A DNA stretch of 64,000 nt from Planobispora rosea (GCF_014648175.1 NZ_BMQP01000046.1:1-64000), one strand, 5' to 3'. Shown: positions 47,629-57,122, counted from the stretch's first letter. Translations and numbers: made by a program. The notes: a model not told the origin generated them from the letters alone.

Positions 47629-49845
47629 GTGAGCCCTTTGACCATCGACGTGTTCGACCTTCCCGACCGGCTCGCCGCCAAGGCGGACCCGGCGCTGATC
47701 GCCGGTGACGAGCAGCATTTCGCCGCCATCGCGGAGAGCCTCGAACAGGCGATCACCGATCTGTCCGACCGCCTGGATGCCGAGCGCAGGGCTCCGGGCG
47801 GCGCGGGCCGGGCCGCGCTGGACCGGGACCTGGAGATCCACCGGCTGACCGCCCGGCTGCGCACTCTGCGCCGTTTCGGCCTGGACCTGTGCCTGGGCCG
47901 CATGGTCGGTGTGGACGGCCCCGAGCCGCTGTACGTGGGCCGACTGGGCCTCACGGACAGCGCGGGCCGCCGCCTGCTGCTCGATTGGCGCTCCCCCGCG
48001 GCCGAGCCGTTCTTCGGTGCGACCCACGCCAGCCCGATGGGCCTGGCGAGCCGTCGCCGGTACCGCTGGACCCGTGGCCGGATCAGCGACTACTGGGACG
48101 AGGTGTTCATCCCGGACGGGCTCGAAGGCCATGCCGCGCTCGACGACCAGTCCGCCTTCATCGCCAGCCTGGGCGGCAACCGGTCGGCCCGGATGCGGGA
48201 TGTGCTCGGCACCATCCAGGCCGACCAGGACGCCATCATCCGCGCGGGGTCCCGCGGCGCCCTCGTCGTCGACGGAGGTCCGGGTACGGGCAAGACCGTC
48301 GTCGCTCTGCACCGCTCCGCCTACCTCCTCTACTCCGACCCCCGCCTCGGTCATCACCGGGGCGGCGTGCTGTTCGTCGGCCCGCACCAGCCCTACCTGT
48401 CCTACGTCGCCGACGTCCTGCCCAGCCTCGGAGAGGAGGGCGTGCAGACCTGCACCCTGCGGGACCTCGTCGCCGAGGGGGCTACGGCGGCGGTCGAGCC
48501 CGATCCGGACGTGGCCCGCCTGAAGGCGTCCGCGGACCTGGTGCGGGCGGTCGAGCCGGCCGTCCGGTTCTACGAGAACCCGCCCGCCAAGGGGATGACG
48601 GTGACGACCCCCTGGGACGACGTCTGGCTGAGCGCCGACGACTGGGCCGAGGCGTTCCAGGCACCGGATCCCGGTACTCCGCACAACGAGGCGCGCGACC
48701 AGATCTGGGAGGAGCTGCTCACGCTTCTGGTGGACAAGCACAGGCGGTCGAAACGAGAGGAGCGAGAGCTCGCTCTCGATTCCGGGCCGATCGAGCCTGT
48801 CGAGTGCCAGGAAGACGACGCCCCGGCCGACCTGCTCCGCAGGTCGTTGCTGCGGAACAGGGAACTGCTCACGGCCTTCAACCGCGCGTGGCCGCTGATC
48901 GAAGCGGCCGATCTCGTCGGAGACCTGTGGTCGGTACCCGCCTACCTGCGGATGTGCGCCCCCTGGCTCAGCCCCGACGAGGTACGGAGACTGCAGCGCG
49001 AGGACGCCCAGGCCTGGACGGTGTCCGACCTGCCGCTCCTGGACGCCGCACGGCAGCGGCTCGGCGACCCGGAGGCGGCACGGCGCAGGCGCCGCCGGCA
49101 AGCCGCTCTCGACGCTCAGCGTGAACGCATGGCCCAGGTCGTCGACGACCTGATCGAGGCGGACGACGACGGCGAAGGCCTCGTGACGCAGCTGCGCCGG
49201 GAGGATCTGCGGCGCAATCTGGTCGACGAGTCCGAGCTGCCCGCCCTCGACCCGGACCTGCTCGCCGGCCCGTTCGCCCACGTCGTCGTGGACGAGGCCC
49301 AGGAACTCACCGACGCGGAGTGGCAGATGCTGCTGCTGCGCTGCCCGTCCCGGAGCTTCACCATCGTCGGGGACCGTGCCCAGGCCAGGCACGGGTTCAC
49401 CGAGTCGTGGCGGGAACGGCTCGAACGGATCGGACTCGACCGGATCGACCTCGCCTCCCTGAGCATCAACTACCGGACGCCGGAAGAGGTCATGGCGGAG
49501 GCCGAACCGGTGATCCGGGCCGCGCTCCCGGACGCCAACGTGCCGGCCTCCATCCGCAGCAGCGGCGTGCCCGTCGTCCACGGATCCGCTTCGGACCTGG
49601 ACGCCGTCCTCGACGCCTGGCTCGCCGAGAACGCCGAGGGAATCGCCTGCGTCATCGGTCATCCCGCGTTCCGGCCGACGTCCCGCGTCCGGTCACTGAC
49701 CCCGGAACTGGCGAAGGGACTCGAGTTCGACCTGGTGGTCCTCGTCGACCCGGAGAGGTTCGGCGGCGGCATCGAGGGAGCGGTCGACCGCTATGTCGCG
49801 ATGACCCGGGCGACCCGGAAACTCGTCATCCTCACGGGCTCCTGA
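47629..49845 (+). CDS. helR: HelR-like RNA polymerase-associated helicase (rifamycin protection)
   Basis: A 738-aa UvrD/Rep-like superfamily 1 protein of the HelD/HelR group. The N-terminal arm (DEQHFAAIAESLEQAITDLS, LTARLRTLRRFGLDLCLGRM) would enter the polymerase secondary channel. Walker A GGPGTGKTVVAL is near residue 217, Walker B VVVDEAQEL near 553, then VGDRAQARHG, SINYRTPEEVM and YVAMTRATRKLVIL. HelR displaces rifamycin from RNA polymerase. GTG 47629 follows CGGAG. The upstream RAE match strongly supports HelR rather than a general HelD. Confidence 0.93.
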   Translation: MSPLTIDVFDLPDRLAAKADPALIAGDEQHFAAIAESLEQAITDLSDRLDAERRAPGGAGRAALDRDLEIHRLTARLRTLRRFGLDLCLGRMVGVDGPEPLYVGRLGLTDSAGRRLLLDWRSPAAEPFFGATHASPMGLASRRRYRWTRGRISDYWDEVFIPDGLEGHAALDDQSAFIASLGGNRSARMRDVLGTIQADQDAIIRAGSRGALVVDGGPGTGKTVVALHRSAYLLYSDPRLGHHRGGVLFVGPHQPYLSYVADVLPSLGEEGVQTCTLRDLVAEGATAAVEPDPDVARLKASADLVRAVEPAVRFYENPPAKGMTVTTPWDDVWLSADDWAEAFQAPDPGTPHNEARDQIWEELLTLLVDKHRRSKREERELALDSGPIEPVECQEDDAPADLLRRSLLRNRELLTAFNRAWPLIEAADLVGDLWSVPAYLRMCAPWLSPDEVRRLQREDAQAWTVSDLPLLDAARQRLGDPEAARRRRRRQAALDAQRERMAQVVDDLIEADDDGEGLVTQLRREDLRRNLVDESELPALDPDLLAGPFAHVVVDEAQELTDAEWQMLLLRCPSRSFTIVGDRAQARHGFTESWRERLERIGLDRIDLASLSINYRTPEEVMAEAEPVIRAALPDANVPASIRSSGVPVVHGSASDLDAVLDAWLAENAEGIACVIGHPAFRPTSRVRSLTPELAKGLEFDLVVLVDPERFGGGIEGAVDRYVAMTRATRKLVILTGS

Positions 49846-49967
49846 CGCCGGTCTCCTGAAGGCGGGCGGCCTGCCCGGCGTCGGCACCCTGCACCCATGT
49901 ACCTGACATCAGGTGACAGGGATGAGGGGGAGGCTGGAAGCCTCCACGACGAGAGGAAGGAACCCCC

Positions 49968-50360
49968 ATGCCCCGCGCCACCGGCACCTTCACCATCGAC
50001 AGCTGGCAGCCCGAGCCCTACGACGAGCGTGAGGGCGCCACGCTCACCCGCGTCCACCTCGCCAAAACCTTCCGGGGCGACCTGGAGGGCACCAGCACCA
50101 CCGACATCATCACCGCGACGGGCCAGACGGAAAGCTCGGCGGCTTATGTGGGTTTTGAGCGTTTCATCGGAACCGTCCACGGCCGCAAGGGCAGCTTCGT
50201 TCTCCATCACACGGCCACCGCCCACGCGGAGGAGTCCTTTCTCAGCTGGACGATCCTTCCCACCTCCGGAACCGGGGAGCTGACCGGCATCCGGGGCGGC
50301 GGCCAGATCGTCAACGACGACGGCCGGCACTCCTTCCACCTCGATTACGAGCTGGGGTGA
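49968..50360 (+). CDS. DUF3224 domain-containing protein
   Basis: A 130-aa beta-barrel-type protein: FTIDSWQPEPYDEREGATLT, YVGFERFIGTVHGRKGSFVL, HHTATA, TGELTGIRGGG then H-x-F-x-L-D-Y-x-L. This matches the DUF3224 family (allene-oxide-cyclase-like fold), often annotated as unknown stress proteins. AGGAAGGAACCCCC precedes the ATG. It stands alone after helR. Confidence 0.9.
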   Translation: MPRATGTFTIDSWQPEPYDEREGATLTRVHLAKTFRGDLEGTSTTDIITATGQTESSAAYVGFERFIGTVHGRKGSFVLHHTATAHAEESFLSWTILPTSGTGELTGIRGGGQIVNDDGRHSFHLDYELG

Positions 50361-50640
50361 GGATCGCCGGCATCTGCGGCAGTTCACACAGGCGGCCCGG
50401 CGGGGCCGGGCCGGTTCCGCCATGACCCCCGGCGTAGCGGGACGTTCCGCCGGGGGGCTGGGCAGCGGACGAGCGCGCAGCGCCCCATCCGGGGGGCGGG
50501 GCGAAGGCCTCGCCCCCGAGAAGGCGTCCTCGATCCCCCACCGGCGCCCTTCGCCGGGAATCCGCCGTCAGCCGGTTCCGGACCAGCCGGTTGAGCCGAT
50601 CGCGTCACGGCGTGACGTCGGTTGCGGAAGCCTCTGCCCC

Positions 50641-51495
50641 ATGCTTCCGAACAGCGCGGCACGCGCGATTTCCCATTATCTGTCCATGGCCGACCGGTTG
50701 CTGCCGGGATGGATCCGCGGGTTCTACGTCGTCGGCTCGGTCGCGCTGGGCGCCTGGCGAGCCGGGGTCAGCGACATCGACTTCGTCGCCGCAGTGGATG
50801 GCGACCTCGGCGAACGGGATGTGCGCCGGTTGGCGTTGCTGCACAAGGCCGGTAACGTGCCAGCAGTCTGGCAGGCCCTGGTCCGGGCCCGGCCTGCCAT
50901 CCCCGGCACGCTGAACGGTGTTTTCGTCGCGGCGAGTGATCTGGGCGAGCCGGTCACGCAGATCCGCCCGGTCGCCTCGCACAGCGGCCCGTCCCTCGAA
51001 CGGGGGCGGGGGTTCGAGGTGAATCCGGTGGTGTGGAAAGTGCTCGCGGAGAAGGGCGTCACGGTGCGAGGCCCGTCCCCGGACGAACTCGGCCTCGATC
51101 CGGAGCCGGACAAGCTTCGCGAGTGGAACCTGCAGCAGTTGCACGGCCACTTCGCCGCCTGGGCCGGCAAGGCGTCGTCGGGCAGACCTCCGCGCAAGCC
51201 GCTGCTGCCGGCTCACCGGGTGGCGTTGTCCACCGTGCTGTCCCCTCCCCGGCTGCATCACACGATCGTGACGACTGAAGTGATCTCGAAGGAGGCCGCG
51301 GCGCAGTACGCGCTGGACACCTTCGAGGCGCGCTGGCACCCGCTGATCCGTCTGGCGCTGGCCCGGCGTCTCGGGCTGCCGGCGCCCGTCGGTGCCGACG
51401 CGTACGCGACCGGCCCACGCAGGCTGCCCGGCTTGGTCGGCGAGTTCGTCCGCGATGTGATCGCGAGCGCGGATCGGCACTGTCAGGACATGTGA
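50641..51495 (+). CDS. Nucleotidyltransferase (aminoglycoside adenylyltransferase-like)
   Basis: A 284-aa protein. The nucleotidyltransferase motif G-S-x12-D-x-D is in YVVGSVALGAWRAGVSDIDF at about residues 30-46, and the C-terminal helical domain (EYALDTFEARWHPLIRLALA-type, here AAAQYALDTFEARWHPLIRL) fits the DUF4111/ANT(9)-(3'') group. It may modify aminoglycosides or another small molecule; the acceptor cannot be told. ATG 50641 has no clear Shine-Dalgarno. A dyad CGTCAC-ggc-GTGACG lies 24 bp upstream, and a strong terminator follows. Confidence 0.8.
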   Translation: MLPNSAARAISHYLSMADRLLPGWIRGFYVVGSVALGAWRAGVSDIDFVAAVDGDLGERDVRRLALLHKAGNVPAVWQALVRARPAIPGTLNGVFVAASDLGEPVTQIRPVASHSGPSLERGRGFEVNPVVWKVLAEKGVTVRGPSPDELGLDPEPDKLREWNLQQLHGHFAAWAGKASSGRPPRKPLLPAHRVALSTVLSPPRLHHTIVTTEVISKEAAAQYALDTFEARWHPLIRLALARRLGLPAPVGADAYATGPRRLPGLVGEFVRDVIASADRHCQDM

Positions 51496-51497
51496 CC

Positions 51498-51551
51498 GGC
51501 AACGGGTACGCCCCGGGCACCGCTGCGCGGACCCGGGGCGTACCCGTTGCC
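51498..51551. terminator. Perfect 20-bp stem terminator
   Basis: GGCAACGGGTACGCCCCGGG and its exact complement are separated by 14 nt, directly after the nucleotidyltransferase stop. It isolates this gene from the GntR-ABC operon downstream. Confidence 0.85.
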
Positions 51552-51573
51552 TAACCGTTTCCTTATATGCAAG

Positions 51574-51599
51574 TATCTAAAGTACTAGGACACTAGATA
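51574..51599 (+). promoter_or_regulatory. Dyad directly before YtrA-type regulator
   Basis: TATCTA and TAGATA flank a 14-bp centre containing AGTACT; the element ends one base before the ATG. The AT-rich block (51555-51600) stands out from its surroundings and is the probable promoter-operator of the operon. Confidence 0.5.
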
Positions 51600-51600
51600 A

Positions 51601-52005
51601 ATGGAGAGACCGGTGATCGAGTTCCATCTGGACGCGAAGTCCGGCGTCTCGCCGTACCTGCAGCTGGTCCAGCAGGTACGGCACGCGCTCCGGCTCGGCC
51701 TGCTGCGCGAGGGTGACCAGCTGCCGACCGTCAAGGAGGTCGTGGCGCAACTGGCGATCAATCCCAACACCGTCCTGAAGGCCTATCGGGAACTCGAGCA
51801 CGAGGGCCTGGCCTCCGCCCGGCCGGGGGTGGGGACGTTCGTGACGAAGACGCTCACCGACACCTCGCTGGCCGCGCACGGCCCGCTCCGGCTGGACCTG
51901 CAGCGCTGGCTGTCCAAGGCCCGCCGGGCCGGGCTCGACGACGAGAGCATCGAGGCCCTCTTCATGACCACCTTTCGGACCACCGCTCAGGAGGACATAG
52001 CGTGA
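51601..52005 (+). CDS. GntR-family regulator, YtrA subfamily
   Basis: A 134-aa short GntR protein: PYLQLVQQVRHALRLGLLRE, LPTVKEVVAQLAINPNTVLK, AYRELEHEGLASARPGVGTF. The short helical C-terminus without a ligand domain is typical of YtrA regulators, which control ABC transporters induced by envelope-active compounds. GTGA overlap with the ATPase gene. Start falls at the end of the operator, so the message is likely leaderless. Confidence 0.93.
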   Translation: MERPVIEFHLDAKSGVSPYLQLVQQVRHALRLGLLREGDQLPTVKEVVAQLAINPNTVLKAYRELEHEGLASARPGVGTFVTKTLTDTSLAAHGPLRLDLQRWLSKARRAGLDDESIEALFMTTFRTTAQEDIA

Positions 52006-52892
52006 CTTCTGTCTTACAGGCCCATGAACTGGGCAAGAGGTACGGCAAGCGCTGGGCGCTGCGCGAGTGCACCATCGACATCCCGGCCGGACACGTCGTC
52101 GGGCTGGTGGGCCCCAACGGAGCCGGCAAGACCACGCTGCTGAAGCTGGCCGCCGGCCAGCTCGAACCGACGTCCGGCGGCATCACCGTGCTGGGGGGCC
52201 GGCCCGCAGCCGGTCCCGCGCAGCTCGCCAGGGTCGGTTTCGTCGCCCAGGACACCCCCGCCTACGCGGGACTGACCGTCGCCGAGCACCTGCGGCTGGG
52301 AGCCCGGCTCAACCCCCGCTGGGACGCCGCCATGGCACGGGAGCGCATCGCGCGGCTCGGTCTCGCTCCGAACCAGCGGGCGGGCAAGCTGTCGGGCGGC
52401 CAGCGCGCCCAGCTCGCCCTCACCCTGGGCCTGGCCAAGCGGCCCGAGCTGCTGATCCTGGACGAGCCCGTGGCCTCGCTGGACCCGCTGGCCCGCCGCG
52501 AGTTCCTGCAGAGTCTGATGGAAGCCACCGTCGAGCACGAGCTCAGCGTCGTGCTCTCCTCCCACCTGATCTCCGATCTGGAACGCATCTGCGACTACCT
52601 GGTCGTCCTCGTCGAATCGCGCGTCCAGATCGCCGGAGAGACCGACAGGCTGCTGGCCACCCACCATCGGCTCACCGGTCCGCGCCGCGCCCCCGACCGG
52701 CTCCCCGCCGGCCAGCACGTGGTCTGCGCGCGCCACACCGACCGGCAGAGCACCTACGTGGTCCGCACCGACGCCCCGGTCCACGACCCCGCCTGGACGG
52801 TCACCCGGCTCAGCCTGGAGGACCTCGTCCTGGCCTACATGGACAAGCCCGCCGCCGCCGACCGGCGAGCACTTCTGGAGGTCCAGCGATGA
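52002..52892 (+). CDS. ABC transporter ATP-binding protein
   Basis: A 296-aa ATPase: Walker A GPNGAGKTTLLKLAAG near residue 36, signature LSGGQRAQLALTLGLA, Walker B LLILDEPVASLDPLARREFL, and switch SSHLISDLERI. The last 80 residues are an extra domain as in bacitracin/YtrB-type ATPases. AGGAGG precedes its GTG. Overlaps the YtrA gene and the permease at both ends. Confidence 0.94.
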   Translation: MTSVLQAHELGKRYGKRWALRECTIDIPAGHVVGLVGPNGAGKTTLLKLAAGQLEPTSGGITVLGGRPAAGPAQLARVGFVAQDTPAYAGLTVAEHLRLGARLNPRWDAAMARERIARLGLAPNQRAGKLSGGQRAQLALTLGLAKRPELLILDEPVASLDPLARREFLQSLMEATVEHELSVVLSSHLISDLERICDYLVVLVESRVQIAGETDRLLATHHRLTGPRRAPDRLPAGQHVVCARHTDRQSTYVVRTDAPVHDPAWTVTRLSLEDLVLAYMDKPAAADRRALLEVQR

Positions 52893-53932
52893 TCTGGCTG
52901 ACCTGGCGCCAGCTCCGCGGCGCCGCCCTGATGACGGCGGTCCTGCTCGTGATACTCGCCGCCGTCCTGGTCCCGACCGGCTCACAGCTGGCCGCCGACT
53001 ACGCCGGCGGGCTCGCCGCCTGCACGCGCGGCGATGACTGCCTGGGCTTCTACGACCAGTTGTTCGACGACTACGAGATCCCCTTCCTGGCCAGCATCCT
53101 CATCGTACTGATCCTGCCCGCCATGATCGGGCTCTTCTGGGGGGCGCCGCTGATCACCCGGGAGCTGGAGGCGGGCACGCACCTGCTGGTGTGGAACCAG
53201 AGCATCACCAGGACCCGCTGGCTGGCGGTCAAACTCGGTTTCACCGGTCTGATCGCCGTCGCCGCCGCAGGCGTGACCGGGCTGGCGGTGACCTGGTGGT
53301 CCGGCCCGCTTGACCAGTCCGCCCGGGAGGGTTTCGCGCTCATGGCCCCCCTGGTGTTCAGCGCGCGAGGGATCGCTCCCCTGGGGTACGCGGCCTTCGC
53401 CTTCACCCTGGGGGTGACCGTGGGCATGCTGGTGCGCCGCACCCTGCCCGCCATGGCCCTCACCCTGGTCGCCTTCCTCGCGATCCAGCTCGCCATGCCG
53501 CTGCTGGTCCGGCCCCACCTGATCCCTCCGGTCACCTCGGCCTTCGAGATCGGCCGGGAGAACGTGGACGGCTTCGGCATCAACCGCGACGGCACCTTCG
53601 ACATCCGCCTGAACTCGGCGATCCCTGGGCACGCGGGCGCCTGGGTCCTGTCCAGCGAACTGGTCGATCCGTCCGGACGCACGGTCGCCGCCAGCGGCGC
53701 GGACGGCCGTATCACGGGGGTCCCCACCACGTCGGGGCCCTGCGCGCCGGCGGCGGGATCACCGGACGGGTGCCCGGCCGAGGTCAACCGGCTCGGCTAC
53801 CGGCAGAAGGCGACCTACCAGCCCCTCGAACGCTTCTGGCCCCTGCAGTGGATCGAGACCGGCATCTACGCCGTGCTCGCTCTGGGCCTGACGTGGTTCT
53901 GCTTCCGGTGGATCAGGAGGCGGCTGACATGA
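52889..53932 (+). CDS. ABC transporter permease
   Basis: A 347-aa membrane protein starting WLTWRQLRGAALMTAVLLVI, with about six helices and one large external loop (about residues 210-305) containing two cysteines near CAPAAGSPDGC. The region RELEAGTHLLVWNQSITRTR is the cytoplasmic ATPase-coupling segment. Pairs with the ATPase at 52002. Substrate unknown; the type usually handles peptides or lipids at the envelope. Confidence 0.9.
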   Translation: MIWLTWRQLRGAALMTAVLLVILAAVLVPTGSQLAADYAGGLAACTRGDDCLGFYDQLFDDYEIPFLASILIVLILPAMIGLFWGAPLITRELEAGTHLLVWNQSITRTRWLAVKLGFTGLIAVAAAGVTGLAVTWWSGPLDQSAREGFALMAPLVFSARGIAPLGYAAFAFTLGVTVGMLVRRTLPAMALTLVAFLAIQLAMPLLVRPHLIPPVTSAFEIGRENVDGFGINRDGTFDIRLNSAIPGHAGAWVLSSELVDPSGRTVAASGADGRITGVPTTSGPCAPAAGSPDGCPAEVNRLGYRQKATYQPLERFWPLQWIETGIYAVLALGLTWFCFRWIRRRLT

Positions 53933-53996
53933 CCGGGCCTGTCGAGGTCACCGGCAGACACCGCGCTCCGGTCACGAGGCCGGCGAAGGAGGGCCC

Positions 53997-55394
53997 ATGA
54001 CCGCCGTCAGGATCGCGGCCGCCGGGCTCGCGCTGCTCCTGGCCGCGGCCTGCACGGCACCGGCGCCGCCGCGCAGCCAGGCGAGCGCGGCAGCCGGTAC
54101 GGCCTGCGCGCGGCCCGCGGGGCCCCTGGGGGCGGAGACGCCCACCACGATCGACGTCATCGAGCAGGCCTACTTCTGCATCCTCGACCGCTACTACAGC
54201 GGCGCCGTACTGGACGCCCGCGCGCTGCTGACCGCCGGATTCCTGGCGCTGACGCAGGAGCTCAACCGCAACGGACGCGACGTGCCCGAGGCGACCATGC
54301 CTGCGCTGACCGGTGACAGGAAGGCCGACTGGACCGCTTTCGAGGCCGTCTACCGCAAGGTCACCGACCAGGTCCCCGATCTCCGCGACAAGCTGGCCGT
54401 CGTCACCCTCAAGGCCGTCGTGGCCGCCCTCGACGACAACCACGCCCGCTGGGCGCACGACATCGAACGGCCGCCCGACTCCTACGACGGCGACGGCTAC
54501 GGCCTGGGCCTCCAGGCGAACGGCACCCCCGGCGCCGCGCTCCCCCCGCTGTACGTCACCGCCGTGGAGGGCGGCGCCGCGCAGGCCGCCGGGCTGCGCC
54601 CCGGCGACATCATCGAATCGATCAACGGCTCGGCGCCCTTCGTCGGCGGCGAGGCCACCCCCGCCATCGCCGCCCTCTACCCCGAGTACCCCGAAGCGAG
54701 CCCGGTCCGGCTGCGCCTGCTGCGGCAGAGCACCGGCCGCCGCTGGAACGTGACGCTCAGGCCCGGTCTCTACCCGCAGGACCCGGCCGGCCTGCGGGTG
54801 GTGCAGCCGAAGCTGCTGGAAGACGACATCGCCTATGTACGGCTGCGCGGGTTCGCCCCCGACTCCGCCGACAGGGTTTTCACGGCAGTCCAGCGGATGC
54901 GCACCGGCCGGACGCTGTCGGGCGTCGTGCTGGACCTGCGCGGCAACGGCGGCGGCAGCCCCACGGAGGCGACCCGGCTGGTGAGCGGGTTCGTCCACGG
55001 CGCGGTCACCGCCTACCAGTGCACCGTGGACAACGAATGCGAGACCACGCGGACCGACGACACCGTCGAGCTGCTCGGCCTGCCGCTGGTGGTGCTCACC
55101 GACCGCGGCTGCGCCTCGGCCTGCGAGCACTTCAGCGCCGCGGTCAAGGACCTGCGCCTCGGCCGGATAGTCGGCACCAGAACCGCCGGGACCATCTCCG
55201 GCCCGGCCTCCTCCTACCTGCTGAGCAACAACACCCTGCTGGGTTTTCCGTCCAAGCACCACCTCGGGCCCAACCGCGAGGTGATCAACCGGATCGGCGT
55301 GCCTCCCGACCACCACGTCCCCCTGACCCCGCGGGACGCGGCCGCCGGGCGCGACCCGGCGCTGGCCAAGGCCCTGACCTTGCTGCACGAGTGA
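53997..55394 (+). CDS. S41 family peptidase lipoprotein
   Basis: A 465-aa exported protein. The signal ends in LLLAAAC (lipobox). A PDZ-like segment (VEGGAAQAAGLRPGDIIESI) lies at about 180-230, and the tail-specific-protease fold follows with VVLDLRGNGGGSPTEATRLV and the nucleophile S374 in DRGCASACEHFS. The usual general-base lysine in the G-E-K-T position is arginine (VGTRTAG), which is common in this subgroup as I recall. It follows the permease by 64 bp and probably belongs to the same operon. Confidence 0.88.
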   Translation: MTAVRIAAAGLALLLAAACTAPAPPRSQASAAAGTACARPAGPLGAETPTTIDVIEQAYFCILDRYYSGAVLDARALLTAGFLALTQELNRNGRDVPEATMPALTGDRKADWTAFEAVYRKVTDQVPDLRDKLAVVTLKAVVAALDDNHARWAHDIERPPDSYDGDGYGLGLQANGTPGAALPPLYVTAVEGGAAQAAGLRPGDIIESINGSAPFVGGEATPAIAALYPEYPEASPVRLRLLRQSTGRRWNVTLRPGLYPQDPAGLRVVQPKLLEDDIAYVRLRGFAPDSADRVFTAVQRMRTGRTLSGVVLDLRGNGGGSPTEATRLVSGFVHGAVTAYQCTVDNECETTRTDDTVELLGLPLVVLTDRGCASACEHFSAAVKDLRLGRIVGTRTAGTISGPASSYLLSNNTLLGFPSKHHLGPNREVINRIGVPPDHHVPLTPRDAAAGRDPALAKALTLLHE

Positions 55395-55405
55395 ATGGAC
55401 CCCCG

Positions 55406-56560
55406 ATGAGACAGCTCCTGGCAGTCGCCGCGGGACTGGTCGTCCTCGCCGCGTCCGCCTGCACCGCGCCCACCCCGCCCAGGCCCGCCGGCGTGGAGGC
55501 CACGCCGACCGGCCCCGCCACCCTGCCCGTCCCCACCGGCCCTCGTCCGGTCGGCACCACCGCCCTGCACCTGACCGACACCTCCCGCCCCGACCCCTGG
55601 AACCTCGACGCCGACGCCAGAGAGCTCAAGGTCACCCTGTGGTATCCGACCGAGCGGCGGGATGGGCGGCGGGCGCCGTACATGACGCCGAAGGAGTCGG
55701 AACTCTTCCTCAGGGGCAAGAGGGTCACGGGCGTGCCGTACGACACGCTGAGCAAGACGCGGACGAACGCCGTCCAAGACGCCGAACCCGCGGGGCGCAG
55801 GCTTCCGCTGGTCGTGCTCTCCCCCGGCTTCACCAATCCGGTGAGCACGCTCACGTCCCTGGCCGAGGACCTGGCCAGCCGGGGATACGTCGTGGCCGGG
55901 ATCGACCACTCCTACGAAAGTCACGCCACCACCCTGTCCGACGGGCGCATCGCCGAGTGCCTGGCCTGCGACAGCGACACCGACCCGGGCTTCGGCACGG
56001 GGGTGGTCCAGGGCCGGGCGGCCGACGTCTCCTTCGTGCTCGACCGGCTGCCGTCGGAGTGGGACGGCTCCGGCGTCATCGACCGCTCCCGGATCGCGAT
56101 GGTCGGCCAGTCGATGGGCGGGGCCGGAGCCATGGCGGCCATGGTGAAGGACTCCCGCGTGCGCGCCGGGATCGACATGGACGGCACCACCTACGCCCGG
56201 ATCCCCAAGGGCGGATTCACCCGGCCGTTCATGTTCCTGGGTTCGCCGCAGCACGTCCCCGGCGGCCGCGACCCTTCGTGGGACCGCGACTGGAAGTTGC
56301 TGACCGGGTGGAAGCGCTGGATCGTGCTGACGGGTGCGGAACACCAGTCCTTCACCGACGGCCCGCTGCTGGCGGGCGTCCTCGGCGTCAAGCCTCCCTA
56401 CGGCGTCCTGGACGCGGCGCGCGCCGCCGAGCTCACCCGCACCTACGTGGCGGCCTTCCTCGACCAGCATCTGAAGGCGCGGCGGCAGCCCATCCTGCAG
56501 GGACCGTCATCGCGCCACCCCGAGGCCAGGTTCTGTCCTGCGGCGTGCGGTCAGTCCTGA
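55406..56560 (+). CDS. Alpha/beta hydrolase lipoprotein (PAF-acetylhydrolase-like)
   Basis: A 384-aa exported protein. Lipobox LAASAC at about residues 14-19; then VTLWYPTE, oxyanion loop VVLSPGFTNP, nucleophile VGQSMGG, acid GIDMDGT and late histidine TGAEHQSFTDGP. Same motif order as the hydrolase at 26696. It follows the S41 gene by 11 bp, so five genes (YtrA, ATPase, permease, peptidase, hydrolase) likely form one envelope-related operon. Confidence 0.88.
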   Translation: MRQLLAVAAGLVVLAASACTAPTPPRPAGVEATPTGPATLPVPTGPRPVGTTALHLTDTSRPDPWNLDADARELKVTLWYPTERRDGRRAPYMTPKESELFLRGKRVTGVPYDTLSKTRTNAVQDAEPAGRRLPLVVLSPGFTNPVSTLTSLAEDLASRGYVVAGIDHSYESHATTLSDGRIAECLACDSDTDPGFGTGVVQGRAADVSFVLDRLPSEWDGSGVIDRSRIAMVGQSMGGAGAMAAMVKDSRVRAGIDMDGTTYARIPKGGFTRPFMFLGSPQHVPGGRDPSWDRDWKLLTGWKRWIVLTGAEHQSFTDGPLLAGVLGVKPPYGVLDAARAAELTRTYVAAFLDQHLKARRQPILQGPSSRHPEARFCPAACGQS

Positions 56561-56719
56561 CGCTCCGTCTGTTGCGCGCCGGGTTGACGGGTTCGGGCCC
56601 ACTCGAAGACCTCAGATGAGGTCGGTGACGTCTGAGACGTCCGAGTGGTCACCCGTCGGCAGCTCGGCCTGCACCCTGCCCGGTCCTTCGCGGCTCTCCC
56701 AGGGGTGACGTCGAAGCAC

Positions 56720-57043
56720 TCACGGCAGCTCCACGCGACGTCCGCGTCCGAACTCCTCGGCCTCGCCGTCGGTGATCACAGCGAAGGCGCCGCTGGGCAC
56801 TTCTCCGAGGCTCGCCACACGAGAGGCGACACCCAGCAGCGCGTCTTCGTCTCCGCCAGTGATGGAGAAGACGTAGACGTCCCCGAACTCTTCGCCGTCG
56901 TCGAAGACCTCCGCCTTCCCTTGGTCCTCCATCTGGACCAAGAAGTCCTCGATCTTCTCGATCCACGGGAACGGGTCTTCGTCCCGGGCCCGGCCCGGCG
57001 TCTCACGCAACGGGACATGGATCTCGACAACGGTGGTAGCCAT
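56720..57043 (-). CDS. Conserved hypothetical protein
   Basis: A 107-aa acidic protein (TTVVEIHVPLRETPGRARDE, then GKAEVFDDGEEFGDVYVFSI and GGDEDALLGVASRVASLGEV). The pattern of a beta-alpha-beta fold with D-D-G-E-E-F-G-D suggests a small conserved family of unknown role. AGGATGG lies before the ATG at 57043. No membrane or signal segments. Confidence 0.6.
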   Translation of the reverse strand: MATTVVEIHVPLRETPGRARDEDPFPWIEKIEDFLVQMEDQGKAEVFDDGEEFGDVYVFSITGGDEDALLGVASRVASLGEVPSGAFAVITDGEAEEFGRGRRVELP

Positions 57044-57122
57044 CTGATCCATCCTGCCATAGCGATCAACGAAATCAGCTGACGCCGTCTGATAGCCCAA
57101 GCGGTTCTTGGCCCTGGGGCGT

